64,000 nucleotides of DNA from Vandiemenella viatica (taxonomy: Eukaryota; Arthropoda; Insecta; Orthoptera; Morabidae). Within the stretch, counting starts at the first letter, position 1, and every line of letters begins with the position of its first letter. This document shows, one piece after another, positions 1-10,885 of the stretch. The position numbers were made by a program, and so were the translations under genes. The notes beneath the pieces are model-generated. The model saw nothing but the letters and a program-made list of their open reading frames with translations, had not been told where the DNA came from and made no database searches. The stretch is taken from positions 107,296,829-107,360,828 of the forward strand of contig JARYHS010009186.1 in assembly GCA_031002005.1 (NCBI GenBank), written 5' to 3'.

Positions 1-890
1 AAACAATCTAATTTCAGATAGTAAACAGGCAACACAATTATTCATTAGAATAATGAATAGCAATGGTCCCAATACGCTACCCTGTGGCACACCCATTTTT
101 ACTTCCACTTCTTTTGATACTACATTTCCTACCCTAACTTTCTGTTTTCTACCTTTTAAAAATTCTTCTACCCAGCAAATCACTTTCTTATCCACTCCAA
201 TGGTTTTTACCTTATTTACTACCATTTTATGGCTTACTCTGTCAAACGCCTTAGACAGATCTAGTGCTACACTATCAATTTGGCCTCCCTTGTCCATTTC
301 ATCTGAAATATCTTGCATATATCCCACCAACTGAGATTCGCATGAATATCCTTGCCTGAAACCATGTTGCCTGCTTGAAAACCAATTACGTTCCTCACAT
401 ATATTTCTGATGTGGTTGCATATCAATCTTTCCATTAATTTACCTACCACTGATGTCAAACTGATTGGCCTGTAATTCTCAACTCTATTTCTCACCCCTC
501 CCTTATGTACCGGTACTACTATTGCACTTTTCCAGTCCTGTGGTAAGCAGCAAGTGTCTAGACTCAATTTAAATAATATTTCAAGATAAGGTACAATGTC
601 ACATCCGGCTATCTTTAAGATATCTGTAGTAATATTATCTTCACCAGCCCCTTTATGTTTTTTCAGCTTTCTTATTTCCTTCATGATTTCCTCAGGATGG
701 ATATCAAATTTTTTACTATCGTCATTTCTAATTGTGTTGTTAAGCTCGTTCTCCGAATTAGACCCTCCTGTTTCTGATTCATTTTCCCTAATGCTTTCTC
801 TGAACCAGTTACATGTCCTACAATATTGTATACACCGATGTATTAAATTGAAAATACTACTAACATACAGAGTATTTTTATTGTTTTAAA
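1..890 (-). mobile_element. CR1-like LINE fragment, reverse-transcriptase region (degenerate)
   Basis: Translated on the minus strand, this stretch gives the middle of a non-LTR reverse transcriptase in broken frames. Reading from about 780 down to 1 one sees an LP-DWK-A-VVP-HKGG block, NYRPISLTSVVGKLMERLI, HGFRQGYSC, a DLSKAFDRVSHK palm block, a WVEEFLKGRKQKVRVG block and finally [13 protein letters not shown]. This order is that of the RT palm and fingers in CR1-type LINEs. No long open frame survives, so it is dead. The left end is cut by the window, so the catalytic FADD box would lie outside. Diverged copies of the same region lie at 41281-41500 and 48000-48470. CR1 against a neighbouring clade is my judgement from the motif wording. 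Confidence 0.85.
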
Positions 891-3010
891 AGTTCGATGA
901 AGTTGTTTGGAACAAATAAATTTGTTATTTTATTGCAATATTTATTACTACTATTACCAATAAAATTAACTCTAAAATAAATTGTATGGTCATATTGACC
1001 TGGTGGCAAGGCTTCTTCACGTCTGCACAATCAGCCCTTTTCGTAGCAGCTTAACCTAACACAGTAATCCTACTGGGCATAGAGGACCTACAGTTCAACG
1101 TGGAGTCAGAACCACGTGAACATTCTGGTGTACTTCACATCACACAACAACCTGTGCCAGAGGTGAAGGTCGATCTAAGGATCTATGAAAATCCTCTCCA
1201 AGACTGGGATTCAAGCTGGGAACTTTTCCATCTCAAGTTGGACGCCCTAACCACTGAGCGACCAGACCTCTCAAGAAAATCTTATATTACAACACTCTTC
1301 CAAGCGGACGAAGTCGCAGGTAACTGCTAGTTGGTCATAAACATTCCAACATTTGACTTAAAAGTTTAAGATAAACACCTTCAAGATATTCAACATGGCA
1401 AAAGTGAAATTTAATACTGGAACATTCAGTTTCTACCACTCTAAAATGGTTGTATCCTTATTAACACAGTTACAAAAGATGGCAATCAGTGGTATTAATA
1501 AGCAGCATATTTGCAATGGAAAATAAAATTCACTGACAATAAACAGAGATATCTAGCAATCATAGACAATACGGGCCCTTATTCCATTATAAAACTTTAA
1601 TGGTAATGTGTCTGTACAATGAGGATATTAATGAAAAAAAATGTATGTAGTCTCTTCTTGTGGAAGTTCCTGAAGTTAACACACCTACTTTTAGAATATT
1701 TGTCAGTTTTTCCCAGTATCAAATAACTACTATATAGATTTGGAAGGATTTTTCACAGTGTGAAAGCTTAAGGTCTAACTTAGATCTGAGGTATACATTA
1801 TCACTCTACTTCCTCTACGGATGCAACAGAAAATTAAAATCTGAGCAAAACACAAACAAAAATATGTATTTAATATTTATGAATAGCCAAAAATTTCAGA
1901 AACATTAGTTTAAAGAATGTCTGTGTGTGTGTATATATATATAATATGGCTAGCAAAAGCCAATAGGTTATAATTACTTTTTCTAAGTTTCACTGGTTTA
2001 CCAAAAGACCAGACCCATGTGCATGTGACAGGTAAAATCAAGTTTTTTTTTCAATTATTTTTACAATGGTGAAAAACACAACATACAGGATAATCTCAAA
2101 AATTTCAAAAAATGACAAAAGGATGGAATAAAACAGGATATTATTAATAATGTTTTATTTACAAAAAAATCTTAAGTAATGTACAATTAAATACAGTACT
2201 AAACTGTTAGAATATTCTCTCTTAAACTCTGGTTCAGTTTTATATATATATAATAAAAGAAAAAGTAAACAAACCACTTGAATGAAAAAAAAATTCTAAA
2301 AATGATACACCTAACAAGTTGAGTACAAGATGATTAATCCTACAAACAAAACAGAATGGAATGCACCAAAAATTGATCAGATATTTTTTTCCAAGCATTT
2401 TTGAAAATGTTATTGCACACTGTACTGAATTAACTAACATTTAAGTCATGCTAAAAGTTAAGATATTTTGACTCTACCAGCTAAGATGGTATCAGTTTTT
2501 CTGTGACAAAGAAATTCTAACTGACAGTTGCACATAATTGAACAATTGATTTCACTACAGTACTTGGATTATTTCACAATAATTCAATGACTGTGATCAA
2601 AAAATGACTCTAAAGGAAATGATGAATTACCACAGAGAACCACGAAAGGAATCACACGGATGAGGTGGCACAATCTGAGAACTGCTGTTGATCGAAACAA
2701 ACTACGGAATATCTGCTCTGGGCCTTCCAGGATTGCCAAAACCCCTTTATTTATTCAAATTTAAGAAAAAAAAAAAAAAAAAAACAATGACTTCGTGAAA
2801 CACAAATACCCAGTATTTTGCATTACACCTTTGTTTGGCGATATAGTGAAAGAAAATATGTGACATGATGTCTACAAATACTTGAAAGTCATCTAGCATC
2901 CTGTGTTATTCTTTATTCTACTTTGCTAACCTAACAAATGGTAGGTTCACTTTCCCCACATATACATAAAATTTAATTAAATAATAGGATCTGATCAGCG
3001 AAGATTAAAA
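891..3010. other. No gene seen; simple repeats only
   Basis: AT-rich sequence without a supportable gene. A 76-codon open frame at 1100-1330 resembles nothing I know. There are small (TG)n/(TA)n runs near 1920-1942, a TA run near 2243 and a poly-A run at about 2767-2783. The poly-A run could be the tail of a decayed retroposed copy, but I see no recognisable body beside it. Confidence 0.5.
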
Positions 3011-3014
3011 TGAA

Positions 3015-3480
3015 TAAGGTAAGATAAAAGGACCACCACTTACCACAGGCAAATGCAATGTAAACATGGTGCCAAAAAAGAAAAACCATAAACACAAAAC
3101 AATAAAATAATTTTTTGGGTATAAACCTTTCATTAACTGAATACACACTTTATAGGATGGAGATCAAAAAGCAATCCAATGACAGCTAAATGTGGGAAAT
3201 GAGAGTGTTGTGGGAGAAACTAAATTATAGCAACATGGAAGAATATTATGGAGATAATTATTGAAGGGCTTAAACCAAAATCAAACTAATAAAACTATCA
3301 AAGTTAAGAATAAAAACAGTTTTTATGTAAATAACAAAAGATAGGGAAAATAAACCCCCCCACTCACCAAATCAGAAGGCAAGTGGTCTGTAACAAACAA
3401 ACAACACAAATACAATAGTACAACATTTTGGTTCAACACCTTATACATGTAGAAATACATAAGTCATTTGTCAAGGGAGG
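3015..3480 (-). repeat. Two PLE-associated 'CTTACCACAG' repeats in a row
   Basis: Two diverged copies, at about 3015-3145 and 3340-3470, of a short dispersed repeat. In its sense direction (minus) the repeat reads as a GAAATATTG-type block, a T/GT-rich stretch, then CTGTGGTAAG and a TTCCCTAACCTTCC-type block. The first copy retains the donor-like motif (CTTACCACAG on plus, about 3040-3050); the second has CTCACCAAAT instead. Other copies lie at 4405-4700, 5240-5510, 7490-7740, 8955-9120, 9250-9440, 10490-10560, 22495-22570 and 44010-44225. Linking the family to Penelope-like elements comes from the arrangement at 4.4-5.5 kb. Confidence 0.55.
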
Positions 3481-3659
3481 TGCGCAAATCATGTGGCGTA
3501 CTGTAGTAAATAGTTATGCCATGTTGAACAGGATGGAAAAAGTGGGTATGGAGGGCGTCAAATAAAGCAGAGTAAACTTTCAGTAAATATTGAAAAACAA
3601 TATTGTTGGTAGAAGCAAAAACCCAAATAAATGAAAAAATGTATAGTTAAACAATAATG

Positions 3660-4140
3660 AAAAATAAATGCTTCAGACTAACTGAAGAACATCATGGTTC
3701 ACAAATTCTCTCCTTCAGACACTCCCAAACCTTGACATGGATCTTTTCCACGCAACAGACCTCGCACACATCCAACCACCACAACATATTCCAACCCAAC
3801 CACAGGAGCAATCTTTCCCATCATCGGACATGTTACACATGTAACTATGTATCCATATAGCAAATTACCTGCTTCCACTGCACTAATTCTTATTTAAGCC
3901 TCACCACCAACCAGCTTTAAATCAGAATGAATGGCCACTGGGAAGCAGCTTCTACCTCCAATAGTGGCCCAAGCCAATTCCCACAACTATCATAACCACC
4001 ACAACTGTTTAATTATTAAAATTGTAAGAGATTTCCCTGAATTACCACCAATTCTGAACTCCATAGAACTAGCTTACAAATATATCCTGGACACCAGGCA
4101 TACTAGTACATTTAAACTCCGATTAGATCTTACCAATAAA
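3660..4140 (+). mobile_element. Penelope-like element C-terminal fragment, plus copy (degenerate)
   Basis: This is a decayed plus-strand counterpart of the better preserved fragment at 4813-5232. Shared landmarks in the same order are CSNPTTGAIFPIIGHVTHVT (compare CSNPTTCETFPIIGHATCIT), a NHxxFHK-like stretch now broken, an IVRDFPELPP block (compare IRNFPDNTTS) and the terminal ELAYKYILDTRHT block (compare EIAYQNVLDTRCP). Stops and frameshifts break it into two partial frames (3657-3860 and 3931-4182). It lies in opposite orientation to the 4.8-5.2 kb copy. Confidence 0.65.
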
Positions 4141-4404
4141 CCCATCACTTATTGTCTATTTATTCTTTGCATTTTTCATTAACATTCCCTTATTTATGTA
4201 TTCATTTATTTAAATATTTGCATCTAGTCACGTATTCCATTTCCATTTTTCAATAGTTATCGATAGCTTTCTCTAATTTATTCAACACGTTCGATCCCCA
4301 CTTCATATCCAGCCACACAGTAGGTTGTCTAGTGTTCATACTACTTTGCCAAATGGCTTATATACCCCTGTATGGATAAGGGGTTGAATCAAAATATTGT
4401 ACAA

Positions 4405-4700
4405 TTGTAAAACTAAGGAAGGATAGGGAAATATGACAACACTTACCACAGATGAAGGTGTCTGGGAAAGACAAAAACACACACAAAAAAACAATATTTC
4501 GGCGTACAGCCTTATTCTGCAGAAGTGAGACACCAGGCAGAGTCAGACGTGTACACAGAGGCGGCTGTCTGGTGAATGGCTCAGCCAGCGCAGATGGTAG
4601 TGTAGGAAGGGGTGGGGGAACTCAAATAATGGATCGATAATCGATACTTTTGATGATATATTATCATTGAAAGTGGTAAACCAACATAATAATTGAGTCA
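4405..4700 (-). repeat. PLE terminal repeat, arm A
   Basis: The plus strand carries AAGGAAGGATAGGG, CACTTACCACAG at about 4442-4453, CAATATTTCGGCG and then a block ending in the AATGGATCGATAATCGATAC region near 4627-4650. Its reverse complement closely matches 5240-5510. The two arms flank the GIY-YIG fragment at 4813-5232, so the unit is terminal repeat, coding end, inverted terminal repeat. The CTGTGGTAAG motif on the sense strand looks like a 5' splice site. Introns and LTR-like terminal repeats in direct or inverted order are known for Penelope-like elements; that this repeat supplies a real intron is inference. Confidence 0.7.
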
Positions 4701-4812
4701 GGATACATATATAAAAATCAAAGTTTGAAAAACTATAAGCGAAAAATAAAATATCAGAAATATTAAAATTGAAATAGTAGAGATACTAAGTGCTGGGTCT
4801 GGTGGCAGTAAT

Positions 4813-5232
4813 TTATTGGAGATTGAGGCCAGGAGGACATCTGGTGTCCAGGACATTCTGATAGGCTATTTCCCATCTACGTAGTTCACAAGAGGTTGTG
4901 TTATCAGGGAAATTTCGGATCGCCCTAACTGAGAAACAGATGTTAAAATTATCCAGTTTGTGGAAACTAGCATGATTTGCAACTGGATGAGCCTCATTGT
5001 TAGTATATACTGTCTGCCTGTGGCCATTCATTCTGATAGCAAGTGGGTTAGTAGTGAGGCCTATATATGAGATGAAGCAATGGAGGCATGTAAGTTGATA
5101 AATAAGGTGTGTTGTAATGCAGGTAGCATGACCAATGATGGGGAATGTTTCACATGTGGTAGGATTGGAGCAAGAGGTACTATTCCCGTGCAAACATTTA
5201 AAACATGCAGCATGCATCCAACCGCATACCAT
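4813..5232 (-). mobile_element. Penelope-like element, GIY-YIG endonuclease end (139 codons open)
   Basis: A continuous 139-codon frame from an ATG. Residues around 41-56 read HLIYQLTCLHCFISYIG, which fits the GIY-YIG nuclease core (GxY-xxxC-xxC-x4-YIG) with LIY in the GIY position and YIG intact, followed by LTTNPLAIRMNGHR with the conserved Arg and His. After that comes an AxHxxFHKLDNF block and the terminal ELRRWEIAYQNVLDTRCPPG block, where an acidic residue is expected in the nuclease fold. GIY-YIG endonucleases terminate the polyprotein of Penelope-like retroelements. The reverse-transcriptase part is absent, so this is a 5'-truncated copy. Inverted terminal-type repeats flank it on both sides. 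Confidence 0.75.
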
Positions 5233-5239
5233 CAGTTAT

Positions 5240-5510
5240 GTTGGTCTACCACTTTCAATGATAATATACCGTCAACGGTAACGATTATCGATTCAATATT
5301 TGAGCTTCCACCCCCCCCCACCCCCTCCTGCACTACCATCTGCATAGGGCTGAGCCATTCACCAGACCATCTCCATGTGCACCTGGTGTCTCACCTCTGC
5401 ACGAATAAGGCCATTCGCTGAAATATTGCGCTTTTCTTGCGTTTTTAACTTCGGTAAGTTATGGGTTTATTTTCCATATCCTTTGTTATTTATAAGTATA
5501 AATATATTTC
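5240..5510 (+). repeat. PLE terminal repeat, arm B (inverted relative to arm A)
   Basis: Reads CCACTTTCAATGATAATATA near 5249-5268, ACGATTATCGATTCAATATT near 5281, a run of C with CCTCCTGCACTACCATCTG, the GTGTCTCACCTCTGC block, GCTGAAATATTGCGC at about 5419-5433, GGTAAGTTATGGGTTTATTT at about 5454, then TTCCATATCCTTTG. Each block has its reverse complement in order in 4405-4700. The donor-like GGTAAGT is kept although its flanks have diverged. Confidence 0.7.
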
Positions 5511-5544
5511 TGAAATGATAAAGAGAAGGAAAATGCTTTATAAA

Positions 5545-6760
5545 AGTGAAAATAAGGAAGGATTAGGAAAGTAAATCAAACACTCACATAGAGGATGGGG
5601 GGCAGCCATCGACATTCGCAAGTAGATGATATGTATGGCTGTCATAGCCTGAGTGTTATTTTGCCAAGTGTTTCAAAGGTATCAAACGAGTACAGCAAGC
5701 ATGTATTATTAGGAAAACCAGAGGTACATTGTCCTGACACTGACAGGCCGTCGAAACTGCACAATTGCCAATCCAGAGTGTCTAAGGACTGGCCAAAACT
5801 GTCCTACCACAACTGGAACAATGGTGGAGGATTGGCGTTTATAACCATAAGACTCACAGTAGTATCTATCTCTCTGTCACTACCATGCACGCAGCTGTCT
5901 CCAGGAATCATCGCAGAAGAATCACCAGACATCGAAGTCACTCCCAGCGGCCGCCGACGCCACATTGCCAACACCAATCGAAGGCAGCCATCATGAAGTA
6001 GCAGTCAGTAACAAGGTGGACTCTATTGGAGAATAATTATTTGGGTACGGGGAGTAACTTATGGGCCTAAAGGAGGAGAAGGCTATATTGCCCACCAACA
6101 ACCCATAGGTTCACTCATCACTCAGTTAAATTGCTGTAATCAATCAGTAAATTGCTGCATGAAAAAGCAAAGTTATTCTCCTATAAAGATCCTACGATGA
6201 AATTTGCACCCTGAATCCAGGTCAGCTTCTATGACCAGCCCTTATTCTGGGCTCTACTTGGTTGAAATAGTCAGTCCTATCCACTTGGCCTTGACTGATC
6301 CAAGAAGGGTAACTATATTATGAGATCAGATATGATCCTACCACTGCCTGCCAAGTGGATGGGAAACTGTGGCATCAAAGCAAGGATTGTAGTAGTGGAG
6401 GGGGTGATAAAATACTGAATTGATAATAGATATTCATGGAGAAATAATATTGTTGGAAATGTGGGAACATCAAAAAAACCAAGGAACCTAAAATGAAATA
6501 ATTATGAAAAGAAAATATAATATTTATAAATTATATTTATGTTAATAATAAAAGCTTATTTAATGGAGGGATTTTATCAGAGCTTGAGGCCAACAGTTCC
6601 AGCACTTATTATTTATGAATCATTTTGAGAGAACGAGCTACAACTTTACCATCAGATAGAATGGCACTGCCATTGATACCCATATGGCCCCATTCTATGC
6701 AAACCTCAAAATGGGTCATCTGGAGCACAAACAAAATCTAAGTTAAACCTCTTGTGTGGC
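5545..6760. other. PLE-repeat stub, then unidentified sequence
   Basis: 5545-5620 is a short partial PLE-associated repeat (AAGGAAGGATTAGGAAAG followed by CACTCACATAG). From about 5620 to 6480 the sequence is less AT-rich and includes a 133-codon open frame (5595-5996). That frame has low-complexity composition and no motif I recognise, so I do not call it a gene. 6480-6760 is AT-rich intergenic sequence. Confidence 0.35.
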
Positions 6761-6794
6761 TCCCATACACACATTTCTTTATTTTATTTTTTTA

Positions 6795-7010
6795 CTTATT
6801 TCTTTACGCCTCATCGACGTCCTTAGAGGCGGGGTGGGACTTGGGACAAGGGAATTAAGCCATGGCCTTTTGAAGGAACCATCCTGGCATTCACCTGGAG
6901 TGATTTGGGTATACCATGGAAAACCAAAATCTGGATGCCTGATTGGGGATTCAAAGTGGCGTCCTGAATGAGAGGCGTGAACGTTAACAACTCGCCCACC
7001 ACACACTGTG
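6795..7010 (-). repeat. tRNA-related SINE, minus copy
   Basis: On the minus strand the head reads TGTGTGGTGGGCGAGTTGTT, an A-box-like stretch (about 7005-6985), followed by a B-box-like GAATCCCC (near 6950), then the body with GGTTTTCCATGGTATACCC and a tail ending in GACGTCGATGAGGCGTAAAG. It has the same order of blocks as the copies at 10650-10885, 12590-12785, 45225-45405, 46060-46215, 47830-47945, 52237-52478 and 52511-52740. Length about 215 bp. This is a Pol III-type tRNA-derived SINE by structure; it is not a functional tRNA gene. Confidence 0.8.
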
Positions 7011-7489
7011 TCTGGTACACACATGACACATTTATCATTTGAACTCACAATGGAAACCAACTCCTAGAATTCCTTATTTCTCCAAAGGATAGCAACTTCA
7101 TCAACTCCACCAGGACGAACTCTCACATGCCTTACCTTTTTTGATGTTGAAATTTTCTTGCAGAGGGTGGCCTATTTACCTCTACTCGCATGAAGTCTAC
7201 GACATTATCTTTAGTTACTTCCATTACCCTTCTCACAGCCAAGCCATTCATGGCAAATGCATCCAGTTCAGTGAAGAATCATTTAAGTATAAATCTTGTA
7301 TTATTTATTCATATTATGTTCATTACATTGGTGATATTTCCCCACTTCCTGCGACATTATTTCCCCGTAATATCTATTAACAATTCAGTATTTTCTCACC
7401 CCTTCTTTGACAACCACCCATGCCTCCCTACCTTGGTTTCCCATTCACTTGGCGGGCAGTGGTACGATCACAACTGATCTTTTCGCCAT

Positions 7490-7740
7490 GAGTCTCTTTC
7501 ACCCGATTAGTTTGTGATCAAAATATTGCGAAATACATGTTTGTCTTTTTGGGTTGTCAGTGACCAGCTCCTTCTCCTATGGTGAATGTTGGTTTTACTT
7601 TCTCTGTCCTTATACATGTTAAGAGGGGTTGGAGACCTTTTATTTGCCCCGTTTCATGAGTTCATGTCCATTCCACATTCCCACACTGCCCTGCCATCAT
7701 TTGAGGTAAGTGGTAGTTTACTGCCATATCAGAATTTTTA
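7490..7740 (+). repeat. PLE-associated repeat, plus copy
   Basis: Contains AAAATATTGCGAAATACATG near 7519, a T/GT-rich block (TTTGTCTTTTTGGG) and GAGGTAAGTGGTAGTTTACT near 7703, matching the order of blocks of the repeat family in sense orientation. The donor-like GGTAAGTGG is intact. It stands about 60 bp upstream of a PLE coding fragment in the same orientation, as expected for a terminal repeat next to its element, though the upstream half of that element is missing. Confidence 0.5.
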
Positions 7741-7794
7741 ATTTTATATATATGTAATTAGTAAACTCCTAGTCTACAAACAGTATTATCCTCA

Positions 7795-8115
7795 TCTCAC
7801 TTGATTAGACAGTCCAATACCTCCCCTCAAGCAACAGATCATGCTGCAAATGTGCAACATGTTTCCACTATCTTGACCAATTCAGTCACTAAGGAATGCT
7901 TTTCAAGTATAGGACTCACATCCTATGAAACCTGCTGTCCTCATACATTAAAAAAAAAACACTACCCCCTGCATACCATACCAATTAACCTTTAACTACA
8001 ACACCAAAAAGCAGCATTCCCTCTGAACTCAGAAGGTGAGATCTGGGCTACCAGCACACACTGGGCACCAGGCAAACATCAGGTCTAATCTTAGTATAAT
8101 TCCATGCAATCTCAT
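7795..8115 (+). mobile_element. Penelope-like element C-terminal fragment (degenerate)
   Basis: Matches the end of the 4813-5232 fragment at the DNA level: an ACAGATCATGCTGCAAATG block near 7830, then CTCAGAAGGTGAGATCTGG followed by CCAGCACACACTGGGCACCA and GGCAAACATCAGGTC (about 8027-8085). The latter encodes a decayed ELRRWEIAYQ-x-LGTRQTSG terminus. Internal poly-A and C runs and stops interrupt the frame. It is a third copy of the same element family within 4.5 kb. Confidence 0.5.
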
Positions 8116-8954
8116 CAAATTTTAATGCTTTGTCAACTCCTATTTTCTATCCCTCCTCCCCACTATCTCTGCCCAATATGAACTAACACTCACCAGATGT
8201 GATGTTTCATTTCTCCCCCCCCCCCCCCCATGAATTACAATTAATTTTTAATCAATATTCGCTATAAGCTTCTTCTGTCCACCCATATGTTTTTTGCAAA
8301 ACTCTGGTGTATATTTTCTTTAAGTCAGTATCTCCTCTCCACTTCTCCCCATATTTGAATATACACAACACCCCATCCCCAACCCTCTCTGCACAACTGC
8401 TACAAATCATGACCTTTGACCTATAACACACACCTTCAATCATCCATGTTCTACTACTCAAGAAGTGTTCTATGCCCAATGATTACAATGTTTTGTGTGT
8501 TTCCTTTTCATGTGTCAACGCTATACTGTGCTAATCAGTGGTTTATTCCATTATCTTAATTTATATTGATATATATGTACATGACAATAATGAGGATGCA
8601 AATACTTTTAGGCAATGAAAACAAAGAAGTACAAGTAAAATAACCCACTTCTTAACTGAGATGAGGGCACCAATGAACAAATTTTCCAATATCTGGCAAG
8701 AAACCTTTTTCGTTCCAAGATTAGTCATAGCAAGGAGATCGGAAGCACATGAGTTGAGTCTCCATACATGACACGTGCTAAGACTTACTGTGTGCATCTG
8801 CTCCACTCGCCATTTCCCACGTTTAAGTTTTCATACAAAAATATTGCAAAATGTATTTGCCTTTTTAAGCAATTCACTGCCCTCCTTCCTTCATTGATGG
8901 GTTTACTTTCCCCATTTCCTACAACATTATTGTAATGAGCAATAAAATGTTTTA

Positions 8955-9440
8955 AGGCAATGAAACTAAGGAAGGTTAGAGAAATAAGAACCAACACTTA
9001 CCACAGATCATAGCAGCTGGGTACAACGAACACAAAAAAAGACTAATGCAACTAATGCAATATTTTGGTATTGAACCTTGTTATTTCAAGTAGGTGGAAC
9101 TTAATGGATTCAGATAAGGACAAACCAATGTTTCCTTGGTGAAATATTGTGTTACTTGTGTTTATATTTTATATGATCATCGTTCCAGCAACTATCATCT
9201 GTTATAAGTGTTGGATCTTCTTTTCCTAGCCTTCCTTAGTTATATTTAAAAATATATGATAGGAAAATAACCCATCACTTACCACAGGTGAAGACAGAAG
9301 GTCCTGAACAACATAAAAAAGCACTAACACATTTTACAATATTTCAGTTAATAAACTTACTCATGGAAAAGTGAGGCACATGGCAGGGGGAAAGATGTGT
9401 ACACATCCAGACCTACCATATGAATAATCATGTGGTAGGT
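8955..9440 (-). repeat. Two PLE-associated repeats in the same orientation
   Basis: Copy one (about 8960-9090) has AAACTAAGGAAGGTTAGAG, CACTTACCACAGATC and CAATATTTTGGTATTGAAC on plus. Copy two (about 9255-9440) has ATCACTTACCACAGGTGAAG, CAATATTTCAGTTAATAAAC and GTGAGGCACATGGCAGG. Both keep the full CTGTGGTAAGTG motif on the sense (minus) strand. Part of a possible plus copy lies just upstream at about 8820-8925, where the donor-like decanucleotide is missing but both flanks remain. Confidence 0.6.
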
Positions 9441-10244
9441 CTGTACCAGCCTTCTCTCAACTATAGCAAACATAGGTTCCTCTCTCTCTGAAAATATAGG
9501 TGCCCTAGGATTCCAAAAATTGTTTTTCAGCTTTTGTCACAGGAACTAACTGTTACAGACATTGCCAGCAATGTGCAAATAGACCAGCTTGCATGTGACT
9601 CTATAAGCAGTGTAGCATACGAACTAGTAACTGAATGAAGCATCAGACAAGTACAATTTATGTTCACATTTTTTTAACATTTTGTAATTTAGAAAGGCTT
9701 CTATTAATTTTATTTTACATTATATTTTTTTTCTACAATGTGTACTTTCAGACCATGAAATTAAAAATGGCATGATCCATAATTGATGACATTACTTTCA
9801 CAATATGCTCCAGTAGTTTTCATTAATTTATACAGAATCAATGAAACATCAACAACATAAAAATTCCAGAAGAATATCAGGGCATAAAGAAACAGATGGT
9901 GTGCAATCTGAAGGAGCAATACTGAATCTAGCGGAAAATAGGGCCGAAAACTGAAGGAAAGGCTTCTCAAAAGCAAAAGAGCTGAACACAATTCAGTACA
10001 GTCACTGGTAAGTAGAGAAAAATGATAAATCATAAAGTAGTATGGATAAATTTGTAGGTTCTATCTGGACATTTCCCAATGATGAACATTGCCTCCATGA
10101 AAAGAAATCCAAAAGTCCCTTCAAAAAAATCAATCCAGAATTTCTGCCCAAATGGCCCTTTATTTTTCTTCCAACCATTCTCGCATTGGATTTAAATCAA
10201 TCCTTTCTTTACTGTTTTCTTTTTCACCAATCTTTACAATTTGA

Positions 10245-10560
10245 CAATTCAATCATTAGAGGTGGCAGAAGATTGTGGGCAAAGAATGGTAAAGAAATTG
10301 ACCATCGTCTTTATGAATGGTACACCCTGTCATTTGCCTCTAGCGATTTCAGAAAATTATGGAAGTCTCCAAGTTAGAAACCAAACCTGGGTTTTTACAA
10401 ATGGCAGGCCTGCATTGTACAACTTGCCATGTAAATCAGTGAAGCAGCCCTACAATAATTCTTACCTTTACATTCTATCCTCCTCTTAATTAATGAAGGT
10501 TAGGGAAAGTAGAACCATCACCTACCACAGATGAAGGCTGGCAGCTTTCATACACAGTTC
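10245..10560 (-). repeat. Decayed SINE body followed by a PLE-associated repeat stub
   Basis: 10245-10410 retains scattered SINE landmarks (CATTAGAGGTGG, CATTTGCCTCTAGCGATTTC, ACCAAACCTGGG) and is probably an old minus copy. 10490-10560 has AATGAAGGTTAGGGAAAGTA and CACCTACCACAGATGAAGG, the 3' part of the PLE-associated repeat. Both calls rest on short block matches by eye. Confidence 0.4.
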
Positions 10561-10649
10561 CCTGCTGCTCCTTTCCTCATTTCCATTTTTTCTGAGAAAT
10601 TCTAAAAATTTAGTTCCAATTCATGAACATCTTTTTATAGATTTTCTGC

Positions 10650-10885
10650 CCCTTCAGGATTCACACCTCATTGGCGTCATTAGAAAAGGTGTGTGTGTGT
10701 GTGGGGGGGGGGGGGGGGATATTTTAGCTGTGGCCCTTTGTAGGAAACATCTTGACATTTGCCTGGAATGATTTTTGGAAGAAATGGAAAATCGAAATCA
10801 AGATGGCTGAATGGGGATTTGAAACCATGACCTCTCGAACGTCAGTCCCGGCCATTACTGCCCACCCACCAGGCCCAGTTACTAT
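10650..10885 (-). repeat. tRNA-related SINE, minus copy with (TG)n(G)n insertion
   Basis: SINE blocks on the minus strand: head near 10880-10860 (GGTGGGTGGGCAGTAATGG), B-box-like GGTTTCAAATCCCC at about 10826-10813, TTTTCCATTTCTTCC, a GCAAATGTCAAGATG block, and the tail ATGACGCCAATGAGGTGTG at about 10678. A (TG)n run followed by about a dozen G (about 10688-10718) interrupts the body at the position of the GGGACAGG-like block of other copies. Confidence 0.75.

Noticed and set aside
1100..1330. 76-codon frame with a protein-like composition
   Set aside because: No start context, splice sites or family motif could be identified, and nearby sequence is repeat-like. Not enough to call a gene.
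4405..5510. Hammerhead ribozyme in the PLE terminal repeats
   Set aside because: Some Penelope-like elements carry hammerhead motifs, so I looked for CTGANGA followed by a stem and GAAA. The repeats have CTGAGCC and CGAAAT but not in an arrangement that would form the core.
5595..5996. 133-codon open frame
   Set aside because: Composition is His/Ser/Thr/Pro-rich in a less AT-rich stretch and no domain is visible. It follows directly on a PLE repeat stub and is more likely chance or element-derived.
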